Shown here: in pieces, positions 25,221-33,723 of the stretch
Position numbering within the stretch: position 1 is the first letter of the stretch
Layout: each line of letters begins with the position of its first letter
NCBI GenBank assembly: GCA_963826695.1
Contig: CAWGXZ010000004.1
Coordinates: forward strand, 558,001 to 622,000
Source: CAWGXZ01 sp963826695
GTDB taxonomy: Bacteria; Pseudomonadota; Gammaproteobacteria; Burkholderiales; Burkholderiaceae_C
Direction: 5' to 3'
Length of the DNA: 64,000 nucleotides
Position numbers and translations under genes: made by a program
Notes under the pieces: generated by a model
What the model was told of the DNA's origin: nothing
Seen by the model: the letters and a program-made list of their open reading frames with translations, nothing else
Database searches by the model: none

Positions 25221-27167
25221 TCATTGCGGCACTTCCTGCTGTTGCCCGTCGAACAGGTCGCGGGCGTCACGCCGAATGTGCCGGCCGACCTCGTCGCGCT
25301 TGGTGAAGCCGATGCGGTCGAAAAATTCTACCAACGGCACCGAAAGATGCCGGCTGATACCGGTCGTCTCACGCAGGGTCTTGACGTTCAGCCGACGCTG
25401 CGGATCGGCCTCGGCAAGCGCCTGCGACTGCAGCGCCAGTTCGACCATGTGTTGTGGCAGCACGAAATAGTCGTTGCTGACCGCGTAGACCTTGCCCATG
25501 CGCGCCAGCTTGAGCATCAGCTGCAGCACTTGCTGAAGGTGCAGCGAACGATCACGGGCGACGAGATCGCCCAGCTTCTGCGGCCGCAGCCCGGCCTCGT
25601 CGAGCCAGGGGCGAATCTTCTCCCAAAGCTTCTGCTCGCCGGCCAACAGCGTCGCTTCGTGCCGGGCCAGGCGCAGGTAGGGGCCGGCCCGGCGCAGCGT
25701 ACCGGCTGCGACCAGCTCCGCGATCAGCAACGCGAACACCGCCGCCTGCGGCTTGACGGGTACCGCGCGGCGCAGCTGCTCGAGCGTCAGTCCGGGGCTG
25801 TCGGGTGCGCGTCGATGATGCTGCGAAAGCACCTCGGCCACGCCGCCGCCGAAGCGCCCGATCTGACCTGGCGCGAAGGCCAGCCGCAAGCGGCCGTCGA
25901 TCACCGCCTGGTGCGCGACCTCGCGCTCGACGGCGGCCTGCTCGTCGTCGCTCAGATTCCAGAGCCTGGCAAACCAGCCGAGGTCCACGCCGCCGACCTG
26001 CTCGAGCTTCAGCAAGGCAGTCAGCGCTGCCATCGGCGTGGTGGCCTCAAGCGCGGCGAGGACGGCAAGCCGTTCGGGCCTGCGTCGGCGCGTGGCCGGC
26101 GCGAAGGCGTCGATCACCGCGCCGCCGCCGAGGGTGCGCTGCGCCGACTGATCGCGGACAACGAAGCGATCGCCATGCAAGGCGCCGATCGGGCGTTCGA
26201 GGTCGAGCTGAACGAGGGCACTCGATCCCGGGGCCAGGGCATTGCCCTCGAGCAGCACGACGCGCGCACCGACCTCGCACGCGCCCAGGTGGAGGCGGAC
26301 GGGCGTCCAGTGCGCCAGCGCACGGCTCTCGCCCGCCAGCAGCCTCAGACGGACGTCGATGCGCTCGCTCGGCGCATGCACCGCGTCGTCGAGCAGCCAG
26401 TCGCCGCGCTCGATGTCGGCCTTTGCCAGGGCGCTGCCGAGATTGAGCGACAGGCGCTGGCCGACCTGGCCCGACGCCGTCTCGCGACCCTGGGCATGCA
26501 CGCCGCGCACGCGCGCCGGCAAGCCGCGCGGCGAAACGACGAGCCGGTCGCCCGCCGCGACGCGGCCTGAAACTGCCGTGCCCGTGACCACCGTGCCGAT
26601 GCCGCCGAGGGTGAAGCAGCGATCGACTGCAAGTCGGAAACGCCCGGTTGCAGCCGGCGGCGGCAAGTCGGCGGCCATCGCCGCAAGCAAGGCATCGAGC
26701 TGCGCAATGCCCGCGCCGCTCGAAGAAGAAACCGCAACGACGGGCGTGCCTGCCAAGCCGCTGTCGCGCAGCATCGATTCGACTTCACCGGTGGCTGCGG
26801 CGAGCCTTTCGGCCCCGACCAGGTCGCTCTTGGTCAGCGCCACCACGCCGCGTGTCAATCCGAGCAGATCGAGAATGGCGAGGTGCTCGCGCGTCTGCGG
26901 CATCGGCCCGTCGTCGGCCGCAACCACCAACAGCACGCAGTCGATACCGGTGGCGCCGGCAAGCATGTTGCGCAGCAGCTTCTCGTGCCCGGGCACGTCG
27001 ACGAAGCCGAGCACGTCGCCGCTCGGCAACGGCTTGTAGGCAAAACCGAGGTCGATGGTGATGCCGCGCGCCTTCTCCTCCTGCAGGCGATCGGCGTCGA
27101 CCCCGGTCAGCGCCTTCACGAGCGAGGTCTTGCCGTGGTCGATATGACCCGAAGTCCCAATGATCAC
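25221..27167 (-). CDS. selB: Selenocysteine-specific elongation factor
   Basis: SelB delivers Sec-tRNA to the ribosome at a recoded codon by binding the SECIS hairpin. The 648-residue product has an EF-Tu-like GTPase domain (GHIDHGKTS, DVPGHEKLL, TKSDLVG), domains II and III with GGIGTVVTGTAVSG, and a C-terminal set of winged helices (about residues 380-640) that bind SECIS RNA, ending with TTGISRHLSVPLVEFFDRIG. Start is GTG 27167. selC follows 11 bp downstream, and fdhA, the likely target, is divergent 400 bp away. selA and selD are not in the window. Confidence 0.96.
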   Translation of the reverse strand: MIIGTSGHIDHGKTSLVKALTGVDADRLQEEKARGITIDLGFAYKPLPSGDVLGFVDVPGHEKLLRNMLAGATGIDCVLLVVAADDGPMPQTREHLAILDLLGLTRGVVALTKSDLVGAERLAAATGEVESMLRDSGLAGTPVVAVSSSSGAGIAQLDALLAAMAADLPPPAATGRFRLAVDRCFTLGGIGTVVTGTAVSGRVAAGDRLVVSPRGLPARVRGVHAQGRETASGQVGQRLSLNLGSALAKADIERGDWLLDDAVHAPSERIDVRLRLLAGESRALAHWTPVRLHLGACEVGARVVLLEGNALAPGSSALVQLDLERPIGALHGDRFVVRDQSAQRTLGGGAVIDAFAPATRRRRPERLAVLAALEATTPMAALTALLKLEQVGGVDLGWFARLWNLSDDEQAAVEREVAHQAVIDGRLRLAFAPGQIGRFGGGVAEVLSQHHRRAPDSPGLTLEQLRRAVPVKPQAAVFALLIAELVAAGTLRRAGPYLRLARHEATLLAGEQKLWEKIRPWLDEAGLRPQKLGDLVARDRSLHLQQVLQLMLKLARMGKVYAVSNDYFVLPQHMVELALQSQALAEADPQRRLNVKTLRETTGISRHLSVPLVEFFDRIGFTKRDEVGRHIRRDARDLFDGQQQEVPQ

Positions 27168-27307
27168 GGCAGCCGCTTCCGAAAAGCGCGGATGCTAGCG
27201 CAGCCATTTCGACCGGGCGGCAAACGAAGGGGCGCGCCGGGGCAAGGGAATTCCCCAGTCGAACAGCGCCGGGAACGCGTCATTTCCCGAGGGTGCTGCG
27301 CTATCCT

Positions 27308-27323
27308 AGGGATACAAATCCCT
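27308..27323. promoter_or_regulatory. Inverted repeat in the selB/formate dehydrogenase intergenic region
   Basis: AGGGATACAAATCCCT is a perfect 6-bp inverted repeat with a 4-base spacer, 25 bp before the start of the first gene of the fdh operon. It overlaps TATCCT (27303-27308), a candidate -10. It could be an operator or an RNA hairpin in the leader; the sequence does not decide. The 181-bp gap contains the divergent start regions of selB and the fdh operon. Confidence 0.4.
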
Positions 27324-27348
27324 TGCGGCACGCCTTTGGAGTTGCTCC

Positions 27349-27555
27349 ATGAACGATCGTCAGCAAAAACTCTCCCGCCGCACGATGGTGGCGGGCGTCG
27401 GAACGGTCGGAGCGTTGACAGCGGCGGCAACCCTGCTGCCCGCGCCGAAACCCGGACCGTCCGATACGCCCAAGACCTTGCCCACCGTCGTCGAGACCGG
27501 TGGCTACCGCGAGACCGACCACGTGCTTCATTACTACCGCACGACTCTCGTCTGA
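27349..27555 (+). CDS. Formate dehydrogenase region TAT-target accessory peptide
   Basis: A 68-residue protein of the small family that precedes formate dehydrogenase genes. A twin-arginine motif SRRTMVAG at residues 9-16 leads into a hydrophobic stretch, followed by a conserved tail VVETGGYRETDHVLHYYRTT. It is thought to be exported by the TAT route with the enzyme, though its function is not established. A GGAG ribosome-binding site sits before ATG 27349. The fdhA start follows 19 bp after its stop. Confidence 0.88.
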   Translation: MNDRQQKLSRRTMVAGVGTVGALTAAATLLPAPKPGPSDTPKTLPTVVETGGYRETDHVLHYYRTTLV

Positions 27556-27574
27556 ATCCCACCCAGGAGACAAG

Positions 27575-30532
27575 ATGTTGATCACAAGGAAATCGGCGGA
27601 AGGCGCGACGGGCTCGTCCCGGCCTCTCGTCGACGCGCTGGCGCGCGGCGTATCGCGCGCCATCCCGACCATGGACCGACGAAAGTTCCTTCGTCGCTCC
27701 GGGTTGGGCGTCGGCGCCGGCATGGCGGCAAGTCAGCTGACGCTGGTCCGCAAGGCCGATGCGGCTGCACCTGCGGCATCCACCAGCAGCAGCCCGGTTC
27801 AGGTCAAGCGAACGGTCTGCGGGCACTGCTCGGTTGGCTGCGCGGTCGATGCCGTGGTGCAGAACGGCGTCTGGGTCCGGCAGGAGCCGGTCTTCGACTC
27901 GCCGATCAACATGGGCGCCCACTGCGCCAAGGGTGCCGCCCTGCGCGAGCACGGGCGCGGTGAATACCGCCTGAAGTACCCGATGAAGCTGGTCGACGGC
28001 AAATACCAGCGAATCAGCTGGGACCAGGCACTCGGCGAGATCAGCGCGCGGATGCTCGAGCTGCGAAAGCAGAGCGGCCCGGATTCGATCTTCGTCGTCG
28101 GCTCGAGCAAGCACAACAACGAGCAGTCGTACCTGCTGCGCAAGTGGATGTCCCTCTGGGGAACCAACAATTGCGACCACCAGGCACGAATATGCCACTC
28201 CACGACAGTCGCCGGTGTGGCGAATACGTGGGGTTACGGTGCGATGACGAATTCGTACAACGACATGCAGAACACCAAGGCTGCGCTCTACATCGGCTCG
28301 AATGCAGCCGAAGCGCACCCGGTGTCGATGCTGCATATGTTGCATGCCAAAGAAACCGGCGCAAAGATGATCGTCGTCGATCCGCGCTACACGCGGACGG
28401 CAGCGAAGGCCGACGAATACGTGCGGATCCGCTCGGGAACGGACATTCCGTTCCTGTTCGGCATGCTGTATCACATCTTCAACAACGGCTGGGAAGACAA
28501 GCAGTACATCAACGACCGGGTCTACGGCATGGAGAAGATCCGCGCCGAGGTGCTGGCCAAGTGGAACCCGGCCGCCGTGCTCGAGGCCTGCGGCGTCGAC
28601 GAGGCGACTTGCTACAAGGCGGCCAAGATCATGGCCGACAACCGGCCGAGCACCATCGTCTGGTGCAACGGCCAGACGCAGCACACCATCGGCAACGCCA
28701 TGGTGCGTGCCTCGTGTCTGGTGCAGCTGGCGCTCGGCAACATCGGCGTGGCGGGGGGTGGTGCGAACATCTTCCGCGGCCATGACAACGTCCAGGGTGC
28801 CACCGACCTGGGCCCCAACCCGGACTCGCTGCCGGGCTATTACGGTCTTGCCGACGGTGCGTTCAAGCACTTCGCCACCGCCTGGGGCGTCGACTTCGAG
28901 TGGATCAAGAAGCAGTACGCCCCCGGCATGATGAACAAGCCGGGCATGACGGTGTCGCGCTGGATCGACGGCGTGCTCGAGAAGAACGAACTGATCGACC
29001 AGGAAAGCAACCTCCGGGGTCTCTTCTACTGGGGCCATGCGCCGAATTCCCAGGCGCGCGGCCTCGAGATGAAGAAGGCCATGGACAAGCTCGACCTGCT
29101 GGTCGTGATCGATCCGTTTCCGTCGGCGACTGCCGCAATGGCGGCGATGCCCGGGCAGCGCGAGGACCTGAATCCCAACCGAGCGGTCTACCTGCTGCCG
29201 GCGACGACCCAGTTCGAAACGTCGGGATCGTGCACCGCCTCGAACCGCTCGGTGCAGTGGCGTGAACAGGTCATCGAGCCGCTGTGGGAGTCGCGGACCG
29301 ATCACATGATCATGTTCCAGCTCGCCGAGAAGCTCGGTTTCGGCAAGGAGCTGGTGAAGAACCTGCGCATGGTCCCCGGCAAGGGCGGGATGCTCGAGCC
29401 GGAGCCGGAATCGGTGATGCGCGAGATCAACCGCTCGGTCTGGACGATCGGCTACACCGGTCAAAGTCCGGAGCGGCTCAAGGCGCACATGCGCAACATG
29501 CACGCGTTCGACGCGAAGTCGCTTCGTGCCAAGGGCGGCATCGACAAGGAGACGGGCTACAAGCTCGACGGCGACTACTTCGGGCTGCCCTGGCCATGCT
29601 GGGGAACGCCGGACATGAAACACCCGGGTACCGCCAACCTGTACGACACCAGCAAGCATGTGATGGATGGCGGGGGCAACTTCCGCGCGAACTTCGGCGT
29701 CGAGAAGGACGGCATCAACCTGCTCGCCGAGGACGGCTCGCATTCGCTGGGCGCCGAAATCACCACCGGCTACCCGGAGTTCGATCACCTCTTCCTTAAA
29801 AAGCTCGGCTGGTGGAACGAGCTGACCGACGCCGAGAAGGTTGCGGCCGAGGGCAAGAACTGGAAAACCGATTCGTCCGGCGGAATCATCCGCGTGACGA
29901 TGAAGAACCACGGCTGCCATCCTTTTGGCAATGCCAAGGCGCGGGCGGTGGTGTGGAACTTCCCCGATCCGATACCGCAGCACCGCGAGCCGCTGTACAC
30001 GATCCGTCCCGAGCTGATCGCCAAGTACCCGACCCACGAGGACCGCAAGTCTTTCTGGCGCCTGCCGACGCTTTACCGCTCGGTGCAGGAGAAGAACCGC
30101 GACGCCAGCAAGACCTTCCCGTTGATCATGACCACGGGCCGGCTGACCGAGTACGAGGGTGGCGGCGAGGAGACTCGTTCCAACCCGTGGCTCGCCGAAC
30201 TGCAGCAGGACATGTTCGTCGAGATCAACCCGGCAGCGGCCAACGACCGCAACATCCGCAACGGCGAGCAGGTCTGGGTGCGAACGCCGACGGGAGCGCG
30301 GATCAAGGTCATGGCGATGATCACCGAGCGGGTCGACCGGGAGACCGTCTGGCTGCCGTTCCACTTCTCGGGCCACTGGCAGGGCGCTGACCTGGCGTCG
30401 TACTACCCGAAGGGGGCGATGCCGATCGTCCGCGGCGAAGCCGTGAACACTGCGACGACTTACGGCTACGACGCCGTGACGATGATGCAGGAGACCAAGA
30501 CAACGCTATGCCAGGTCGAAAAGGCCACTTGA
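27575..30532 (+). CDS. fdhA: Formate dehydrogenase large subunit; candidate selenoprotein with UGC at the Sec position
   Basis: The molybdopterin (Mo or W) subunit of a respiratory, FdnG-like formate dehydrogenase that oxidises formate to CO2 in the periplasm. The 985-residue product has a TAT signal (DRRKFLRRSGLG, residues 34-45), an N-terminal 4Fe-4S site (CGHCSVGC ... GAHCAKG) and the active-site stretch NCDHQARICHSTTVAGVANT. The Cys in ARICHST, residue 207, aligns with Sec196 of E. coli FdnG (ARVUHGPTVA). Its codon is TGC (28193-28195) and a SECIS-like hairpin follows. With selB and tRNA-Sec(GCA) next door, insertion of Sec at this codon is likely. ATG 27575 has an AGGAGA ribosome-binding site. 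Confidence 0.95.
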   Translation: MLITRKSAEGATGSSRPLVDALARGVSRAIPTMDRRKFLRRSGLGVGAGMAASQLTLVRKADAAAPAASTSSSPVQVKRTVCGHCSVGCAVDAVVQNGVWVRQEPVFDSPINMGAHCAKGAALREHGRGEYRLKYPMKLVDGKYQRISWDQALGEISARMLELRKQSGPDSIFVVGSSKHNNEQSYLLRKWMSLWGTNNCDHQARICHSTTVAGVANTWGYGAMTNSYNDMQNTKAALYIGSNAAEAHPVSMLHMLHAKETGAKMIVVDPRYTRTAAKADEYVRIRSGTDIPFLFGMLYHIFNNGWEDKQYINDRVYGMEKIRAEVLAKWNPAAVLEACGVDEATCYKAAKIMADNRPSTIVWCNGQTQHTIGNAMVRASCLVQLALGNIGVAGGGANIFRGHDNVQGATDLGPNPDSLPGYYGLADGAFKHFATAWGVDFEWIKKQYAPGMMNKPGMTVSRWIDGVLEKNELIDQESNLRGLFYWGHAPNSQARGLEMKKAMDKLDLLVVIDPFPSATAAMAAMPGQREDLNPNRAVYLLPATTQFETSGSCTASNRSVQWREQVIEPLWESRTDHMIMFQLAEKLGFGKELVKNLRMVPGKGGMLEPEPESVMREINRSVWTIGYTGQSPERLKAHMRNMHAFDAKSLRAKGGIDKETGYKLDGDYFGLPWPCWGTPDMKHPGTANLYDTSKHVMDGGGNFRANFGVEKDGINLLAEDGSHSLGAEITTGYPEFDHLFLKKLGWWNELTDAEKVAAEGKNWKTDSSGGIIRVTMKNHGCHPFGNAKARAVVWNFPDPIPQHREPLYTIRPELIAKYPTHEDRKSFWRLPTLYRSVQEKNRDASKTFPLIMTTGRLTEYEGGGEETRSNPWLAELQQDMFVEINPAAANDRNIRNGEQVWVRTPTGARIKVMAMITERVDRETVWLPFHFSGHWQGADLASYYPKGAMPIVRGEAVNTATTYGYDAVTMMQETKTTLCQVEKAT
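28193..28234 (+). promoter_or_regulatory. SECIS-like hairpin immediately downstream of the fdhA UGC codon
   Basis: Counting U1 of the UGC as 1, positions 5-12 (ACUCCACG) pair with 35-42 (CGUGGGGU) to form 8 bp with one U-G. An internal loop follows. An upper stem UCGCC/GGCGA (17-21 with 27-31) closes the loop GGUGU. G22, G23 and U24 are at the same positions as in the E. coli fdhF SECIS, where G23 and U24 contact SelB, and U17 is also present. The GGU is the seventh codon after the recoded codon, as in fdhF. This is the geometry of a bacterial SECIS, but after UGC rather than UGA. Confidence 0.85.
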
Positions 30533-30545
30533 GGAGCACCGAGCC

Positions 30546-31208
30546 ATGGCTCGAATGAAGTTCATCTGCGACGCCGAGCGTTGCATCGAATGCAACAGCT
30601 GCGTCACGGCGTGCAAGGCGGAGCATCACGTTCCCTGGGGCGTGAACCGCCGGCGTGTGGTCACGCTGAATGACGGCGTCCCGGGCGAACGCTCGATTTC
30701 GGTCGCCTGCATGCACTGCAGCGATGCGCCCTGCGCAGCCGTCTGTCCGGTCGACTGCTTCTACCGCACCGAAGAGGGCGTGGTGCTGCACGACAAGGAC
30801 ATCTGCATCGGCTGCGGCTACTGCTCGTACGCCTGTCCGTTCGGCGCGCCGCAATTCCCGACCAACGGGACTTTCGGCCTGCGCGGCAAGATGGACAAGT
30901 GCACCTTCTGCGCCGGGGGGCCGGAGGAAAACGGCAGCGCGCTCGAGAACGAGAAATACGGCCGCAACCGGCTGGCCGAAGGGAAATTGCCGCTTTGCGC
31001 CGAAACTTGCTCGACCAAGGCACTGCTCGGCGGCGACGGCGACCGGCTTGCCGATATCTTCCGGCACCGCGTTCTCAACCGCGGCAAGGGCAGCGAGATC
31101 TGGGGTTGGGGCACGGCCTACGGCCGCCCTTCGGCGGGCGGCGGGGCGGGCAGCAATGGCGGTCCGGCAGGCACCTCGGCCATTCCCAAGGGGGGTGCCA
31201 AATCATGA
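30546..31208 (+). CDS. fdhB: Formate dehydrogenase iron-sulfur subunit
   Basis: A 220-residue ferredoxin-like subunit that passes electrons from FdhA to the membrane cytochrome b. Four 4Fe-4S motifs are visible: CIECNSCVTACK near residue 13, CMHCSDAPCAAVCPVDC, CIGCGYCSYACPFG, and the split CTFC ... CAETC site. It has no signal peptide, so it probably travels to the periplasm with the TAT-targeted large subunit. The C-terminal tail is Gly-rich. It starts 14 bp after fdhA and ends with a 4-bp overlap with the next gene. Confidence 0.94.
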   Translation: MARMKFICDAERCIECNSCVTACKAEHHVPWGVNRRRVVTLNDGVPGERSISVACMHCSDAPCAAVCPVDCFYRTEEGVVLHDKDICIGCGYCSYACPFGAPQFPTNGTFGLRGKMDKCTFCAGGPEENGSALENEKYGRNRLAEGKLPLCAETCSTKALLGGDGDRLADIFRHRVLNRGKGSEIWGWGTAYGRPSAGGGAGSNGGPAGTSAIPKGGAKS

Positions 31209-31435
31209 TGCACCGTCGCTTCACCGCTGCGGTTGTCGCGGCTGTGGCGCTTGCCGCATGCGGCGAGAAGCCGCAGACCATGCAGGTCAGCGCCCGGAAG
31301 TCCGATACCCGTGCCTACGAGGGCGCGCAGGGCGCTTTTGTCTCCTCCGGCTGGAAGGCGGGCGACAGCAACAGCTGGGAAGAACAGATGCGCGTGCGAG
31401 TGCAGGGCCAAAACGAATACATCCGCGTCAAGTAG
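31205..31435 (+). CDS. Small lipoprotein in the formate dehydrogenase operon
   Basis: A 76-residue protein with a short signal peptide and lipobox (ALAAC, Cys near residue 19), then a polar domain KPQTMQVSARKSDTRAYEGA and SWEEQMRVRVQGQNEYIRVK. It overlaps the fdhB stop (ATGA) and precedes fdhC by 14 bp, so it is translated with the enzyme subunits. I do not recognise a named family; it may be a small accessory or anchor of the periplasmic complex. Confidence 0.8.
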   Translation: MMHRRFTAAVVAAVALAACGEKPQTMQVSARKSDTRAYEGAQGAFVSSGWKAGDSNSWEEQMRVRVQGQNEYIRVK

Positions 31436-31449
31436 CGCGAGGAGTCCGA

Positions 31450-32691
31450 ATGCCTTCGAGAATGCGCCATTGGATGGCCGTGGTCGGACTCGCGCTCGCC
31501 GCTGTTGCGGCTCATGCGCAGCCGGCGAGCAGCGCACAGGCGCCTGCTCCGCAGGCGACCACACAGCAGGCGCCGAGGCAGGAAGGGTCGAACCAGCCCC
31601 CCAGCCAGCTGCCGCCAGCGGCGCCGCTCGATGCGCCGGCGGCGGCCGGCAGCGATGCCGCTGCGCCGCTTCCGCTGCCCAGGCCCGAGGACACCAACGC
31701 CCAGCGCGCCATCAGCCAGCCGCGCAACAACGCGCCGTTCTGGCGCGGCGTGCGCGAGTCTGGGCACGTGCCTGGCAGCGTCAACAACCACCGTCCGTAT
31801 AGCGACAGCGACGAACGCGGTGTTCTGATCCAGCGCTTCGTCGACTATCCCGGTTCGAACTTTGCGTCGGCCGGCGAGGCCTGGCGCCAGGTGCGCAATC
31901 GCTGGATTCTTCCCTATGGGGGCGCGCTGCTGATCATCACGCTGCTGGCGCTGGCGATGTTCTATTGGCGCAAGGGGACCATCAAGGTCCATTCGGCGCC
32001 GACCGGGCGAATGATCGAGCGCTTCACCTATTTCGAACGCGCCTCGCACTGGATCAACGCCATCGCCTTTGTCCTGCTGGCGATCTCGGGCATCTTCATC
32101 GCCTTCGGCAAGGCCATCATCCTGCCGATCGTCGGCCATCATGTGTTCGGCTTCGTCACGTATGGACTGAAAAACGTCCACAACTTCGTCGGGCCGTTGT
32201 TCGCCGTGTCGCTGGCGGTCATGTTCTTCGCGTACTTGCGTGACAACTGGCCGCACCGTGACGACATCAAGTGGCTGAAGAAGGGGGGCGGGCTGCTGAC
32301 CGGCGAGCATGTGCCGTCGCACCGCTTCAACGCCGGTGAAAAGATCGTCTTCTGGGGAGGGGTGCTCTTCTTCGGTTCGATCATCGTCGGCTCGGGTTTT
32401 GTGCTCGACAAGATCGTCCCCGGCCTCGACTCCACCCGTGGTGGCATGCAGATCGCGCACATGGTGCACGCGATCGCCGCGGTTCTGATGATGGCGATGA
32501 TCAGCGCCCACGCCTACTTGGGCACGATCGGCATGGAAGGCGCCTACAAGGCCATGCGCAACGGGTATGTCGACGAGAGCTGGGCCAAGGAGCACCACGA
32601 GTACTGGTACCGCGATATCAAGGCTGGCAAGATTCCTGCGCAACGTACGTCCGGGGCCGAGCATCCGGTTGAAGTGAAACCCCAACATTGA
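31450..32691 (+). CDS. fdhC: Formate dehydrogenase cytochrome b556 (gamma) subunit
   Basis: The membrane subunit that passes electrons from the formate dehydrogenase complex to quinone. The 413-residue product has a cleavable signal peptide (cleavage near AHA/QPA), a Pro/Ala/Gln-rich periplasmic region to about residue 120, and then four hydrophobic helices starting with WILPYGGALLIITLLALAMF. Heme-ligand histidines lie in FERASHWINAIAF, VHNFVGPLF and AHMVHAIAAVLM. The long N-terminal extension is absent from E. coli FdnI but usual for this betaproteobacterial type. The next gene starts 11 bp downstream. Confidence 0.93.
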   Translation: MPSRMRHWMAVVGLALAAVAAHAQPASSAQAPAPQATTQQAPRQEGSNQPPSQLPPAAPLDAPAAAGSDAAAPLPLPRPEDTNAQRAISQPRNNAPFWRGVRESGHVPGSVNNHRPYSDSDERGVLIQRFVDYPGSNFASAGEAWRQVRNRWILPYGGALLIITLLALAMFYWRKGTIKVHSAPTGRMIERFTYFERASHWINAIAFVLLAISGIFIAFGKAIILPIVGHHVFGFVTYGLKNVHNFVGPLFAVSLAVMFFAYLRDNWPHRDDIKWLKKGGGLLTGEHVPSHRFNAGEKIVFWGGVLFFGSIIVGSGFVLDKIVPGLDSTRGGMQIAHMVHAIAAVLMMAMISAHAYLGTIGMEGAYKAMRNGYVDESWAKEHHEYWYRDIKAGKIPAQRTSGAEHPVEVKPQH

Positions 32692-32702
32692 ACGGTCCGA
32701 TC

Positions 32703-33374
32703 ATGCGTCCTTCCCTCTACGTCGGCCTCGTGATGGCCGTGATCGCAGGTTCGGCTGCCGCCAAATTGCCGCCGCTCGACGAGGACGGCAAGCTCAAGGC
32801 CGCCGAGGCTGCTGCAAAGAACGCGTGGAATGAAAAAGTCGGTCTGCTCAAGCATTGCCAAGCCCTCGACCGCATTGCTGCCAGCTACCGCATCAAGGCA
32901 CCCAGCGCCGCGTCGGCCGTGCCGGTCGCCACGCCGGCATGCGTCGACCCGGGTCCGTACGTCAGTGCGGCAGCGGCGGCTGCATCGGCTGCGTCGGCTG
33001 CCAAGGTCACCACGGCGGTGACCGCGGCTGCAGGGGGTGCGCCGGCTGCGCAAGGAGCGGCTGCCACGAAGCCACTCGAAGTGTCCGGCGCGCACTCGCC
33101 TGCTGCAGCGGCAACCACGCCGCCGAGTACGCGGACGCCCGCAGCAGCAACGGTGCCCATCACCGCAGCACCCAACGCCGCGATGGCGAACGCAGGGACG
33201 GCGACGAAGCCCGCGCCCGGCGCACAGCCGGCGCGAACGGCGGCAACGCCGATCACTCCCGTCAAGGACAAGCCGGTCGAGATGTCCGAGGCGCATTCGC
33301 CTCCCGGAACGGCCGTGTCGCCACCGAGCGTGAATGCCACCAATGCCGAGTTGACCGGCAAGGCGAAGAAGTAG
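32703..33374 (+). CDS. Alanine-rich exported protein, end of the formate dehydrogenase operon
   Basis: A 223-residue protein with a probable signal peptide (MRPSLYVGLVMAVIAGSAAA). A short charged helical region with GLLKHCQALDRIAASYR is followed by a low-complexity Ala/Pro/Thr tail in which a short motif repeats (LEVSGAHSP and VEMSEAHSP). It lies 11 bp after fdhC and is probably co-transcribed. I do not recognise a family. The repeat motif suggests a small periplasmic protein with a linker-like tail. An in-frame TTG at 32688 overlapping the fdhC stop is an alternative start. Confidence 0.7.
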   Translation: MRPSLYVGLVMAVIAGSAAAKLPPLDEDGKLKAAEAAAKNAWNEKVGLLKHCQALDRIAASYRIKAPSAASAVPVATPACVDPGPYVSAAAAAASAASAAKVTTAVTAAAGGAPAAQGAAATKPLEVSGAHSPAAAATTPPSTRTPAAATVPITAAPNAAMANAGTATKPAPGAQPARTAATPITPVKDKPVEMSEAHSPPGTAVSPPSVNATNAELTGKAKK

Positions 33375-33449
33375 GGCGGTCGATGCCGGCTCGCCTAAGC
33401 GGCGGGCCAGGCTCTGACAGAACCAGGCATGCGGCCGGCCCGCGCGCCG

Positions 33450-33723
33450 CTAGGAGCCTGTCGGGCTATGGGTCGGGCCCGCGTTGGGCCGGAAAAGGGG
33501 CTCAGCTTAGGCGCAAAGCGCAGCCGGGTTGGACACCCGGCGAGCATTTGCAACGACGGATCAGCCCCTTTTCCGACCCGACCCGAAGGGCCGGGGCGAT
33601 TCGCAGCGCCATCCGTCGTTGCCGGCTCGCAGTGTGGGCCCGCCACACGGCTTCGCCGGCGCCTCGTCTGGCACTGCGACTCGCCCCGGCGTGAGCCCGA
33701 CCCAAAGCCCGACAGGCTCCTAG
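33450..33723. mobile_element. 274-bp MITE-like element, copy 2
   Basis: Exactly the same length and orientation as copy 1, with CTAGGAGCCTGTCGGGC at the left end (CTATGGG replaces CTTTGGG a little further in) and the reverse complement at the right end. The right-hand CTAG carries the TAG stop of moeA, which is on the minus strand and ends at 33720. The element occupies most of the 345-bp gap between the end of the fdh operon and moeA. Confidence 0.85.

Noticed and set aside
25111..25224. N-terminal extension of the PQQ sugar dehydrogenase reading through the tRNA from 25224
   Set aside because: The frame would translate the tRNA sequence; GTG 25110 gives a proper signal peptide right after the tRNA.
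28172..28174. The nearby UGC at fdhA residue 200 as the recoded codon
   Set aside because: The hairpin is in SECIS register only with the UGC at 28193, which is also the position that aligns with Sec in E. coli FdnG.
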